Assembly: GCA_964036155.1 (NCBI GenBank)
Contig: OZ038422.1
Coordinates: forward strand, 87,505,201 to 87,569,200
DNA from: Diploscapter coronatus
Lineage: Eukaryota > Nematoda > Chromadorea > Rhabditida > Rhabditidae
DNA length: 64,000 nucleotides
Direction: 5' to 3'
Part shown: positions 39,277 to 50,619 of the stretch, in pieces
How the letters are laid out: every line of letters starts with the position of its first letter
How positions within the stretch are numbered: position 1 is the stretch's first letter
Made by a program: the position numbers and the translations under genes
The notes under the pieces: generated by a model
Databases searched by the model: none
Told to the model about the DNA's origin: nothing
The model's input: the letters and a program-made list of their open reading frames with translations, nothing else

Positions 39277-42068
39277 ATGGTGTCGATATTCTCGATGGTG
39301 CGCGAATTCGACGCCTACACGAAGCCCATGGAGGATTTCCGGGTCAAAACCCTATCTGGGGGATTTGGTAAGTTTTTATTCAACCTCACTCTTTTGTATT
39401 ATTCATCCATTTTTTCTTTTCCCGTATTACTCAGAAAAAGATGAGGGTGAAAAAATAATACAAAAATCCCGATTATTTGAAAAGAAAAAAAATAATGCGG
39501 ATTTGAGTGACCCTAATCGCTTCAATCGTGATCATCTGCTTGACGGTGCTGGAAACGTACAGTTTTCTGTCGACGGAAGTTGTCGAGCAGGTATTTTATC
39601 CAGTGCTTTATGCTTTGGGTTGTCTGGCGTCATTTTTCAGGAAAACTTATAGCTTTCTATCTATGCATTATTTTAAAAATATTTCTTTACTGAAAAACGC
39701 TTTAAAACATCCCTGGCAATCAAAGCGGAAAATATTCCCATAAAAATTTATGTAAAATTGAAAAAAAAAAAAAAAAACGATTTTGAGTCAATTGTTAGAG
39801 GGATTCGTCGGACAAGGCAAAGCACTGTTATGCAATTACTCAAATTCATGAATAGTGGAGAATATATGAAATTTCTTTACAGCTCTACGTGGATTCCTCG
39901 ACCTCCGATATCCGTGTGGACATTCATTTCGACATCATTTTTCACCGTCTGCCTTGTGGATGTGAGTATTTTCTACCGATTTTTTTTTTGTATAATACCT
40001 GGTTTTGATTCTATGCCTTAGCATATTATTCTTAATCAAAATAGATTTCATATGCCCGGGTTTATAAAATCCTATTTTCTAGTTGTGACCGTCGATGTGA
40101 TGGATGTGAGCAGTGACACGCAGGAGAACATTCAGCACGACATTTACAAGCTGCGCATCGACAAAAATGGACTGAACATTTCGGATACGGTGCAGAAAAT
40201 GGGTACGGTATTTTACAGTAATGTAATTTTGAATTATTTTTCCAAATTTAGAGGCCAACACGAACAAGTCCTCTGTGGCAAATGCCTCGCCGTCGGCGCT
40301 GCCTGCCTGTGGAAGTTGTTACGGGGCTTTGCCGGAAGGAAGGTGCGGAAATTTCCATTTATCTTTCTATGATTTTTACCATCTCTTTTCTAAAAATGAT
40401 CTCTTTTGAAGAGGAAAAGACGACCTTTCAGTTGCTGTAACACGTGTGACGAAGTGAAGGACGCGTACGCGGGGAAGGGCTGGCAGGTGAACATCGAGGA
40501 GGTCGAACAATGCAAGTCTGACGAGTACCTCAAACGGTACACAGAGCAGAAGGGCGAGGGATGCAGGGTCTATGGCAAAGTGCAGGTACGGCATTTGGTT
40601 TCATCTTCAAAAATTTTTATCAAAAAACTTTTTCAAAGACTTGTTACATTTTTCAGGTCGCCAAAGTCGCTGGAAACTTCCATTTTGCACCAGGCGAGCC
40701 CTACAGAACTCACAGATCTCATGGTAGGGAGGATGATTGGGTAATTGTCTTCTTTTCCCTCATTATTCTACTTGAGTCCACGATCTACACTCGATCGACC
40801 CCTCGAAGTTCGACGCCTCGCATACGATTCATCATTTCTCGTTCGGCAAGGACTACCCAGGCAAAGCCTACCCTCTGGATGGAAAACTCGTCGACCAAAG
40901 TCATGGTGAGTTAAAGAATATTTGAAACAATAAATATAAATTTATTATTGACCTATCAAAAACTAGACAATTTTGAAGAAATCACGGTTAATCACTAATC
41001 CTCCCATTTGACATACAAACAGTTGTAAGCGCCGGCCATGACTCCGATGGTGGTGAACGTGAGGAAGGGAATCGCCCCCGAAACGAGGGACTTCAGCAGG
41101 AAAATATGCGGCGGGCGAATGCCGTTGTTGTACCTTAAGAAATTTTAAATAGCGCATTTTCAAAAGTTTTTGAAACATGCAAAAATTTTCATAGCTCCTT
41201 AAAACTGAGAACTTTGACAACTTTTAAGTGAAAATTGAAGAATTTTTGACAAGCTATTTAAAGTGGGAAAAAAGATTTGAAAAATCACCTATAAGCGGAA
41301 TGCAGTCCGAAGGGAACCCCCACAGCGAGTCCGAAATAGAATCCCCGTCCAGCGGTGCGACGGAACGTCTCGCTGCAGCTGCCCAACGCCTTTTGTGCCT
41401 CGATGTATTCCGTGATTCCACGCGGTCGTCGCTTCGACCTTTCTTTCTCCTCTCCTTCCATCAAAGCCTGAAAATGTGCTAATTTTTAAAATTTAATTAA
41501 AATTTTGCAATCTAAAAATGTATTGCAGCATTCGAATTAGTATCTTTCCAGGAGGAGTCATGTATCAGTACTATCTAAAAGTGGTGCCGACCGGCTATTT
41601 CTATCTGGACGGCCGCATCGAAAATAGCCACCAGTTCTCTGTGACTTTCCACCAAAAGGAGCTGAAGCAAGGTAGACAGATTTGGCATTTTCAACATTTT
41701 ATGCCAAAAATTCAGGAGTGTCGGGATTGCCCGGCTTTTTCGTGCAGTACGAATTCTCCCCACTCATGGTGCACTACGAGGAGAGGCAAAAGTGAGAGTT
41801 AAACAAATACAAAAGTAGAATACCACGAAAGTTGGTGAAAGTAATTGCGCTTAGAAACTGTCGAGATCATCCTGCTGTTTTATTGTTTTTTAAGGATTAC
41901 GGGAAACTACAGTAATCTTTTATTCGTTGCAGATCTTTCGCGTCGTTTATCGTGTCTCTGTGCGCGATTGTGGGCGGAGTATTCGCAGCCGCCCAGCTGA
42001 TCGACGCCACAATCTACCACTCGAGCAGAGCGCTGCAGAAAAAGTTGGAGTTAAATAAGCTGGGCTAG
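39277..42068 (+). CDS. ERGIC3 / Erv46-like ER-Golgi cargo receptor
   Basis: The start MVSIFSMVREFDAYTKPMED is followed by the first membrane segment (TLIASIVIICLTVLE), a luminal domain with SDIRVDIHFDIIFHRLPC, VTVDVMDVSSDTQENIQHD, the Cys-rich CGSCYGALPEGRKRKR and CCNTCDEVKDAY, EGCRVYGKVQVAKVAGNFHF and GVMYQYYLKVVPT, then FFVQYEFSPLMVHYEER and a second membrane segment (FIVSLCAIVGGVFAAAQLID). Family members cycle between ER and Golgi in COPII/COPI vesicles as a complex with Erv41/ERGIC2. About 370 residues. Two acceptors are TTGAG (39503-39507, 40772-40776). The intron between the QSH and GGVMYQ exons is about 640 bp and contains a separate antisense gene. Confidence 0.93.
40995..41461 (-). 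CDS. Small predicted membrane protein nested in an ERGIC3 intron
   Basis: Two exons (41461-41289 and 41133-40995) join to 312 nt, 103 residues, in phase. Directly upstream of the ATG is ACATTTTCAG, a good trans-splice acceptor, so the gene looks complete. The protein has a charged N-terminus (MEGEEKERSKRRPRGITEY), then GRGFYFGLAVGVPFGLHSAY and SLVSGAIPFLTFTTIGVMAG, two hydrophobic segments rich in small residues, and ends CLYVKWED. GxxxG-type spacing recalls Tim17/22/23-fold or other small mitochondrial inner-membrane proteins, but I do not recognise it and give no function. It runs antisense to its host gene. Confidence 0.68.
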
Positions 42069-42297
42069 TCAAATTACCCATTCTACTTGCAATTTCAAAG
42101 AATTTAGCGACAAAAATAATTTATTTTTCAATCAATACTATGTCTTTCGGGTCGGAGAAAATGCGATTTGTAAAAAGATTTTTAAAAAATCAGAAAATAA
42201 AGCAATTTGATGAACGATGCAATTTGTATACTCGTATGACGTTTGAAAACCTGTATGAGATTTGAGAAATGTCTGAGGTGTTTGGTGGATTTATGAT

Positions 42298-42800
42298 TCA
42301 TCTGTAAGCAGTGCGATTTGGACGATTTTCCCTATCTGAGGAAGGTGAGGGACCTTCGTTGACTGTCGAAGCCTGGGCCTGTCTCTGCAACCAAATCATC
42401 AAATTCATAGCTATTTTAAACTCATTTTCAACACTGATGAACCCGGCCATTTCAACCCAAATTTTAATTTAGGAGTAATTTTTTGTTTAAATCTGATACC
42501 TGGTGGAACTGCTCGATTTCGGCGATGATGCGCGCCAGAGCGGTCGGATCGGCGCCCGCTTTGATTGCCTTAAATTTTAAATCTTTGAAGTTTTATTTTA
42601 TCCTATTTATCTTATTTTTTACCAAATAAATAGCCTCATATTGGTCGTCCGTGAACGTCATGTTGAGCATGCGGCCGACTCGACGAATGTCTGAAGATAT
42701 TTCTTTTCTGGGCTGACTAGAACTTGGATCTACGTTGGACGGTGTTGGAATCGTGCACGCCGCCTGGGCTGCTAGACCAGTTCTGAGCGTTCGAGTTCAT
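42298..42800 (-). CDS. MOZART1-like gamma-tubulin ring complex component
   Basis: The model MNSNAQNC-QPRKEISSDIRR, GRMLNMTFTDDQYEAIYL, AIKAGADPTALARIIAEI, then EQFHQ and a polar tail ending NRTAYR has about 88 residues; MOZART1 proteins are 70-90. The pattern of a LN motif, then GADPTALARII (family: GxxPEALxxVI) is diagnostic. MZT1 binds the N-terminal domains of gamma-tubulin complex proteins and is needed for microtubule nucleation. The first intron (donor TG then GTCTAG, acceptor TTCTAG) is inferred from frame. CAAATTCAG lies 12 bp upstream of the ATG. The gene is convergent with ERGIC3 and divergent from IWS1. Confidence 0.75.
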
Positions 42801-43170
42801 CGTCGGAAGGCACTGAATTTGTTGAGAATCTCGAAAATTTTGAAAATCAAGAAATTTCGACCTTTTGCAGTTTCCACCCTTTTTTCCTTCCTTCATGTTA
42901 TTACTAGAAAAGCGGGTGTAAGCTTCAAGAGGTCGACTTTTAAAAATTTAGAAAAATGAGCGAGAAATTCAAAATGTGGGTGCAAATTGCGCCCAAGAAA
43001 CGAAATAATGCTGAATAGAGAGAGAGCTAGAGATGCAGACACTTCTCAGTTGCTTTTTCGTATTGCATATGCGTCGTTCGATATTTCATTTTTTTCCTTT
43101 TGCGTTTTCTTTTTTATTTATTCACACTTCTTTGATTTTGAGACTTTGGTAAATATCGATTTTTAAGAAG

Positions 43171-45825
43171 ATGGATTCTGACAGTTCCCCGAACCAGGCA
43201 TCTGAATCTCCCAAATCCCCGTCAAATCAGCAAAGTCAGGACCAAGACTCGGAAAATCGAGAAGACCCAAAAGAAGCCCCCCAACAGATCCCCGACAACG
43301 AGCAGAGCAATGTCGACTCAGCGGGCGATTACGGTATTCTAATTTGATCGCCACTCTTCAAATTTAGAACTTTTAGGGGAGACTGATGAACATCAGCAGC
43401 AAGAAGAAAATGAGCCTAATTCTCCCGTCCACGTCACTCCGCAGAAAAAGAGGGTCATGATCGATTCTGATGATGAGGTTGGAGTTTATCGTCTTTTAAA
43501 AAATTCGAAAACTAACTTTCAGGAAGAAACGCCAGCAGAAAATCCCGAAGAACCCGCTCCTGAATCCCAGCACCAACAAGACCAAGACCAGCCCGCTTCG
43601 TCGTCGAGAATTCTGAATTCGGACGATGACGATGACGACGACATCGTGGTTCAGAAGCGCAGGACGGTGATTGACGACGACGAGTTTGTGGAGAAGGAAG
43701 AAGGAGAGCGATCGAAATCCGGATCGCCCGTCGAACAGAATCAGAAGAGAAGGAACCTGATTGGCTCTGATCTGTCAGACAATTCCGACAATGAGGAAGA
43801 GCCGACGAAACGCAATACGGAAGATGTGGGTTTCTCGTTTTCAAAAAAAAATAAGGAATAAATTTAAGGTCGGCGAACTGATGGCCAACATTTTCGGCAA
43901 GGACTCGGATGACGAGGAAGAACAACCGAAGAAGGAGGAGACTCAGCAAGAAGAAGGCCAGAACGAGGATGATGACGATGGGGAGATCAGGGACAGGCAC
44001 GAGAGGGATGAAAGGTATGTTTGAGTTCCATATAACTTATGATAAAAGACACGATGTTAGTGATTTTCAATTAGTTTCAGATATCATATGATTAAGGATA
44101 GAGACGAAAACAGTCTGAAATAGCTGTATGATAAACGAGAGTCTTTTCAGCGACTTCCAATGGGACTTCGACACGATGATGCAGAAGAAGAAGCAGGAGC
44201 GAAGTCGTCACAGAAGGAGGAGAAAGGATGGGGGAATCGACATCATCAACGACGACGACGGAACGATAGCTGCCATGGTTGAGGCCATGCGGGCCGCTGC
44301 TAAGGTCAGAACTACAGTAATCTATATAATAAATTTTTTAGTTTACATTTTTCATCTAGCTTTCATACCTTCGAAAAATTTAAAAGAAAAACTACAGCAA
44401 TCTGAACCATTTTGGTCCAGAATTTCTGATATTCTTTACTTGTTTACAAAGTTACAAAGTCGAAAGAATATGCTACAAAATTTCAACTCGCAATTTCAGG
44501 ACGACCGCACCTCGAACATCGAAAGACGTCCTGCTTTGAGGAAGAGAAAAATGCTGAGCGAAGTGAAGGCGATGCTAATTCGGGTGAGGATTGCTGTATC
44601 TTTTCTTTTTCAATAAATACGGAGTTTTCAGGCGGATTTGGCTGAGACCATGATGGACAACGGGATGCTCTCCGCAGTGTCTGAATGGCTAGCCCCCTTG
44701 CCTGATAAATCCCTGCCTGCACTTGAAATCAGGACCACCATCTTGAAAATCCTCCAATCTTTCAACAGACTCGAAGCGGTAAAGCTTGGAAAAGTCATAT
44801 AATTGAAGAGAGAAGATTTAGAGCATCCTGAAACAGTCCGGAATAGGCAAAGCGGTGATGCTCCTCTACAAGCATCCGAGGGAAACGAAAGAGAACAAAG
44901 AAATGGCCGCCAAATTGATCCGAGAATGGTCCAGACCCATCTTCCAGCTGGATACTGACTTCAGGTCAAAAGCGAACAGTTTCAAAACTTGCAAATTTTG
45001 ACCGCGAGTACTTCTATCCCACGCGGAGTGTCTCTGTCTCCACGAAATAAAATGATATTTATGTCCTAAAGCTAGAGACAGGAGAAATAGCGAGGGGTAG
45101 AGAAGGAAATAGCGATTGGGACATAAGTACTCATAGCCGGAAATTTTCAACGATTTAGATATTTTTGAAGACTTAAAGTGTTTTAGGTCGTTGACAAAGG
45201 AGGAACGTCTTGAGCGAGATCTGGAGCACATGCCCGCCGCGAAGAGGAGAAGATTGAGGTTATTTTAGATTTGCACAAATTCCCATAAATTATTGGTTTC
45301 AGTGTGGATGATGAAGGCAACGCGACTTCGGTGTCGGCCACGAAGACGCCGACCACGCTCACTGAAGCTCCATCCTCATCATCTTCAACTCCACTGGGGC
45401 CCAGAGACAAGGGATTCATCAACCGAGCCAGGTAAAATTAGTTTATGCGAATTATGCTAATTTTGATATTTGTTCAAAATGTCAGCGTAGTTAAATTAAA
45501 CAATTAAAAAAATGGCTACTTTTGTAGAGTACCCCGTCCATCCACGAAGGATTACGTCATCAGACCGAAATCCACGATTGAAGGAGAGTTCAAGGTATTT
45601 TTTTTTTACAAATTCATTGAAAATACGTTGTTTGATGGATGAAAAAAAATCTATGTTTATCTTGACGAGTAGAAATGACAGGTCCTAAATTTTAAGGGTG
45701 AGCGAAAAAGCAAAGCCATGTCTCGATTGGACAGAGCCACCAGAGACTTCAAGGAACGAACCAAGAAGAACAAGGCTCAGCGAGCCGTCGGCGTATCGCT
45801 AGAAGGAAGGAATCTCGCTATCTAG
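43171..45825 (+). CDS. IWS1 transcription elongation factor homologue
   Basis: The N-terminal half is acidic and Ser/Gln-rich with repeated short acidic motifs ([43 protein letters not shown]), as in IWS1 proteins. The conserved C-terminal TFIIS N-terminal-like domain includes [64 protein letters not shown] and [20 protein letters not shown]1 binds Spt6 and RNA polymerase II and links elongation to H3K36 methylation and mRNA export. About 550-560 residues. The upstream acceptor-like site is TTTTTAAG (43161-43167). An AATAAA at 46087-46092 is a likely polyadenylation signal. Confidence 0.93.
44990..45155. mobile_element. Imperfect inverted-repeat element in an IWS1 intron
   Basis: GAGTACTTCTATCCCACGCG and the inverted GGGACATAAGTACTCATAGC pair loosely at the ends. 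The interior has GAAATAGCGA repeats. It lies in the intron between the TDFR and [11 protein letters not shown] exons. The arms are weak, so the call is tentative. Confidence 0.35.
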
Positions 45826-46742
45826 TTAAGCAATTAACGAGCTAATTAACCAGTTAATCGAGGGGTAAGTAAACATTTATTATATACCATCTTTCTGGTT
45901 CTGACTTCTGATATTAACTTTATGAGCTGTAATTTGGGTCCTTATCTTTCCATCTTTTGAAAATGTCATCATGTTTCATTCAATAATTTCGTTGTTTTAC
46001 ATCTTATTTACTTGGCCGATTTTCAAGGATTTCCATTTTTTAACTTTAATGTTTTTTTCGATTATTTAATGACGTGAGTTGTGTTGAATAAATTTGTTCA
46101 AAAGTGAAAATGAAATGGGGTTATTACAACTGACACATAGCTGTTACTGACAGAATTCTTATTTTCATCTTCATTTAACGGGCTTGAAGTAAGGGGGACG
46201 GGGCTTATTTATTCTCTTTTCAGATCCCAGATCCACAATCGACACTGGACATGTAATTGCAAAATTCGAGAAGACAGGGCAGGTACGCTACTCGCAATTC
46301 GTAACTATGATGACTAATCCTGCATATCGATCAAATTACCGTTTTGAATAGAATGCTATGTTGTCTTCCCGTAAAATTCACTAGTTCGTATGGCAACAGC
46401 CTATGAGAAATTAGGTCTTGAAGCTAGGCTTCTTTATATTCTTTCCACGCAACAGATGATGTTATCAGTCTAGCCAATATTATGATTCTCCAATTAATTT
46501 CGACTCCAAATTCGGATTCAGAGGGATCGATTTACTATAGAAGATTTTTCGCCTAATTTTTTGCGCTAGTTTGCAATTTTCATCTCATTTTGAAGCGGTC
46601 TCAGATATGTATCTTTCACGCTGTTTTCTTACACTGCTCACTTTTACACGTTTCTTAGGAGCTACTAGCATTGTGTGTAGGCTTTAGGGTCAGGAAATGT
46701 AGGGAAAAGTAAAGAACTAGTAAATCTTACAGAAAGCTACAA
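45826..46742. other. Intergenic region with a possible 5' UTR exon
   Basis: CTCTTTTCAG at 46215-46224 and a donor GGGCAG|GTACGC at about 46282 bracket a short non-coding exon candidate. It contains the minimal upstream frame ATG-TAA (46248-46253). It could be a 5' UTR exon of the transporter gene downstream. TCTTACAG lies 12 bp upstream of the transporter ATG and may be the splice site joined to it. No other coding signal is seen. Confidence 0.35.
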
Positions 46743-48840
46743 AATGTCACCGGAATTACCGATGCTTAACAACTCGCCCTCAAAATCTACGCATGTCCGG
46801 AGGACCGTCAAGGAGGATTTTGGGTAATAGTTGCTCTAATCAAGAGCTGATTGAGCAATTAACCTCAGGAAATACGAAATAACGCTGTTTGTATTGACCC
46901 AATTATCCTACTACCCGATTTGTGCATCTATGTTGGCGTCGTCCTTCTACGAACCTTCGATAGTAAGAAAATCTCGAAAGACGAATTAAATTTGACGATT
47001 TCCAGGAATACTGTAGCTCTAGAGATGCGAATCTTACTGTAGAAAGCGAGGAGTTGTATGAAAAATGGGAATTCAATTCGTTACTAGTTAGATGGGATCT
47101 GCATTGCCAGAAATCCAAAGTGCTTATGGCACTGCCATTTGCCACCATGTTTGGAGCACTATTTGGGAGTCTTGTATCTGGATGGGCCGCCGATAAATAC
47201 GGAAGGAGAGTTACGATAATTTGTAAGAATATCAAAAATGAGTTGACTCAAATCTACATACAATCGCTTATTTGTCTCAGGTTGTCTGGCAATAGTTCTA
47301 CTGGGAAACTTGACGATTTTAAGCGGGCTAAACGAATCATGGAAAGCCCTGATCTTCATTTCGTTTTGCATCGGGGCGCCGTGTGGGGGATATATGGTCT
47401 GAGAATTACGATTCAATTTCAATCGAGCTTCACATATTCTAGGTCTGCAATTTAACGCTCATCATTGAGGCGTTGGAATTATCGAGTTCGAGACTAATAG
47501 TGGTTAGTTTAAACGGATGGAGTATTTCTATGGTGAGTTAAAAATTCTTTGTTTAAGGACTGATGAAATTTAGACATTCACAGCAATAACAGCATGGTTA
47601 ACGTTAAACTGGTGGAGTTATCATATCGTCATATCTACTGCTATAGTTATTTGCATCATATCATTTGTATAAGAGGAATTGATTTTCTATGAAAAAATAG
47701 ATATTTTTAGCATCTACTAACCGTAGAATCGAGTAGATGGCTTGCTAGTGTTAATAGATTAGCTGAGGCTAGGAAAAGTGCTATTTGGATTGCTAAGAAA
47801 AATAATATTTGCACCATTAACGGTATTTTGAAATGAAACTTTCTCAAATAGACAACTTTAGATTCGGCTGAATCGGAATGGTATGAAATTGTGCACCTTT
47901 CCCCTCCAATCAAACCAGCATCTTCAAACGAGCCCATCGGCAACTTTGAAATGGATGAAAATCGAAACCTGTCTGAGAGATCTGGCCAATTCTCATCGAT
48001 CCAGAAAAGATACGGCTATTCTGAACTCTGCAGACATTCTCGTATTTCGATTCCCCTAATTGGCCTGTGCTATTGTTTCATCGCTGCCTCGATCATATCA
48101 TTCGGATTTTACTTCTACCTGGATTTTCTGCCGGGAAACCGATATCTGAATATGGGGCTCATGGGGATGTTCAAGTTTTTGTTCGGTAAGAAAGGTATGA
48201 TTCTTGATGAAATGATAAACTCAGGGCTTATACCATATGCCCTATCAAAGTGGTGCGGAAGAAAGCCCATAGCGGTGGTGGCTTTGACGATCTGCATGAT
48301 ATGTGGATGGACGGGGGTTTTATCAATTCTTCTGACCTCCGATAGGAACTCGATCGTATCGATCTTATCACTAATCGTGTCAGCCAGTATCGACCCGGTG
48401 TGGAAAGTTTTACATCTTTATTCAGCAGGTACATCATCAGCATTCTAGGTTCTCGATATAATTAATCGCCGAATATGTCATTTCCTGTTCTATGATGATG
48501 ATGATGATATGATAAATTGATAGCCTGAATAATTTAGAGCTTTTCCCCACGGCCGTTCGTAGCATGGCTCGAGGCGTGTGCAATGTCGGGGCACGGTTAG
48601 GCTCTGCGGTCGCCCCACTCATAACTCAGCTCAGATTTGTGAATACCGTTACACCATATGTGATCTTCTCGATACTTTTGTCGATACAAGTAAAGAAAAT
48701 TAGAAAATTTAAGAAAAAATTCAAATTATCAGACATTGGTAGCATTTTTCGCACTTCCGGAAACGAAAAATCGGCCTCTTCCCGCTGAACTCCCGGAAAA
48801 ATTCAAACGAGTCAAAAACTCGAGAAATCACCAAGGATAG
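46743..48840 (+). CDS. SLC22-type organic cation/carnitine transporter (MFS)
   Basis: A short N-terminus and first membrane segment (ITLFVLTQLSYYPICASM) lead to an extracellular loop with EYCSSRD, then the MFS signature GSLVSGWAADKYGRRVTI, later SLNGWSISMTFTAITAW, VESSRWLASVNRLAEARKSA (the SLC22 ESPRWL motif), SKWCGRKPIAVVALTICM and AELFPTAVRSMARGVCNVGA, and a final segment ending LVAFFALPETKNRPLP. Twelve membrane segments are expected. The extracellular loop is shorter than in typical OCT proteins. Substrate cannot be inferred. A 39-bp intron at about 47822-47860 is needed to keep frame between KKNNICTIN and SAESEWYE. The end is TAG at 48840. Confidence 0.88.
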
Positions 48841-49398
48841 ACGAGTAATTTTCGCTTAATTACGGTAACGTTCTAGGTTACATTTTATTATCTATTACTT
48901 ATACTTGTAGATATTTGAATTGGTTAGTGGTTATTTGTAGATATCTGATTTTTAGTAGGGATCATATTATATGAAAAGTATGTGTCTAATCAATTTTCTA
49001 GTCTTTGAATTCTTTAAAAGCATTTCCGTTGTGCAATATATTCAACTACCATGCCATTCCTAAAAGTCTTTGCCATATCAAAATAATTTAATTGTTAGGC
49101 AGTTAAGTGCTGTTAAATTGTTGATAATTTTATTATATTCTACATGGTTATAATAAATGGTGTTGCATGATAAGACTTAATCCGCCCACTTAGGGATATC
49201 CTTTTTATATATAGCGAATAAAATATTTAGGGCTTTTCGAGATAATAGAGTGAACTTCCCAAGCGTGATGCTATTTCTAATGCACTGAGGCCCTAAAATT
49301 ATTAATTTGCATCATTCTTCATTTGCTTCTTCTTCACACAATCTGCACATAACGTGCAGCCCCCGTGGGAACGGTTGGAATTCATTTCAACTTTTTCT

Positions 49399-49804
49399 CA
49401 AAGCCCTAAAACCCATACATTTTCAAAACTTTGACATAGCTAGGGCAAACTTTAAGCCATATCTATCATGTGTGCTCCCATTAAGTCGAAATGTTCCGCT
49501 GAATATTATCCTATTAGGGCTTTTATAATACCCCGAAGAGCAGGAAAATTATAATATGGCTAGGGCTAGGGCCGGATAGACTAAATTTGGTGCCAAAATG
49601 TGCTGATCATTTTGATACTGAACTACCTAATCCTATGCTCTACAATTTATTTTTTATCTATTTTTAAAATTCTTTGACTTTTGGAGCATTATAAAAGCCG
49701 TATCTTCACAACTAACGTCCCTGTGATTTTTCTGCGCATGTGTTATAAACTTCATAGGCCTGTTTAGCCCTGAAAGTCCATATATTTTCAAAACTTGGAC
49801 ATTT
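49399..49804. repeat. Pair of diverged 38-bp direct repeats
   Basis: AGCCCTAAAACCCATACAT at 49401 and AGCCCTGAAAGTCCATATAT at 49767 start matching units that continue TTTTCAAAACTTTGACAT / TTTTCAAAACTTGGACAT. AGGGCTTTTATAATAC nearby at 49515 and its partial inverse at 49685 suggest a larger broken element. Confidence 0.45.
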
Positions 49805-50598
49805 TTATCTAAAAATGTTGGAGGCTTCGAAAATTTCTGAATCTATTCGTTAACGAGCTAAGGAAATTCAAACTTTTGACGCACAAAGGGGCGAAACGTC
49901 CTCGTAAACCCTTCCCGGTTCTAGAGTTTCTATTCTTGATTAGGAGTCCGGAAGCTCGGAAGCTCGCATACAAAAGCTCGTCATTTTGAAATGTTCTGTA
50001 AATCAAACTTCTTCTTTTCTCGATTAAGGCTTTCATATACCCAGAATGTCCAGGGATATACAGAGACAATTGATTGTCTTTACCAACTCTTCCAATTTGA
50101 ATTTTGCCCACATTTTGGAGTTACTCATTGTCTTCAATTCCTCGAGGAGCTATTTCAATTTGCATATTCTTGGTTTGGGGGATAGAACGGTTCGAAAGGG
50201 CCAAAACTTGCCGGAATTCGTTCCCGAGCAACCAAACTCTTGCATAATATTTATTTTTGAAGAGCATTTTTGGGAGGTCAGAATTTGCGCCGAGTTTGTC
50301 GTTAGAGTCCATGATATTGCGTCTCAAAGATCCTTTATCTCGCCACTATTATCCTCCTGGGAATAAAAGGATTTAGAAAATCGCTGAATAAACACAAGTC
50401 TGACCTCATTCCAACATGTGCTCTGTGTTATTCCGTTATTGCGAATCCTTACACCCCGTGCAAAACCATAGATTTATCAATAATTTAGCTTTGATTTATT
50501 ATATGAGGATGCGATAAGACATAATAAATCAGTATCACTTTATGACTTTATAATTGCCTCTTATTGATATTTGGAAGACCTCACATGAAGACCAACTT

Positions 50599-50619
50599 TA
50601 TATATATATATATATATAT
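50599..50619. repeat. (TA)n microsatellite
   Basis: About ten uninterrupted TA units lie in the gene-poor region. No associated feature. Confidence 0.9.

Noticed and set aside
50046..50366. 106-codon frame in the gene-poor region
   Set aside because: No splice sites in phase, no similarity and an overlapping open frame on the opposite strand.
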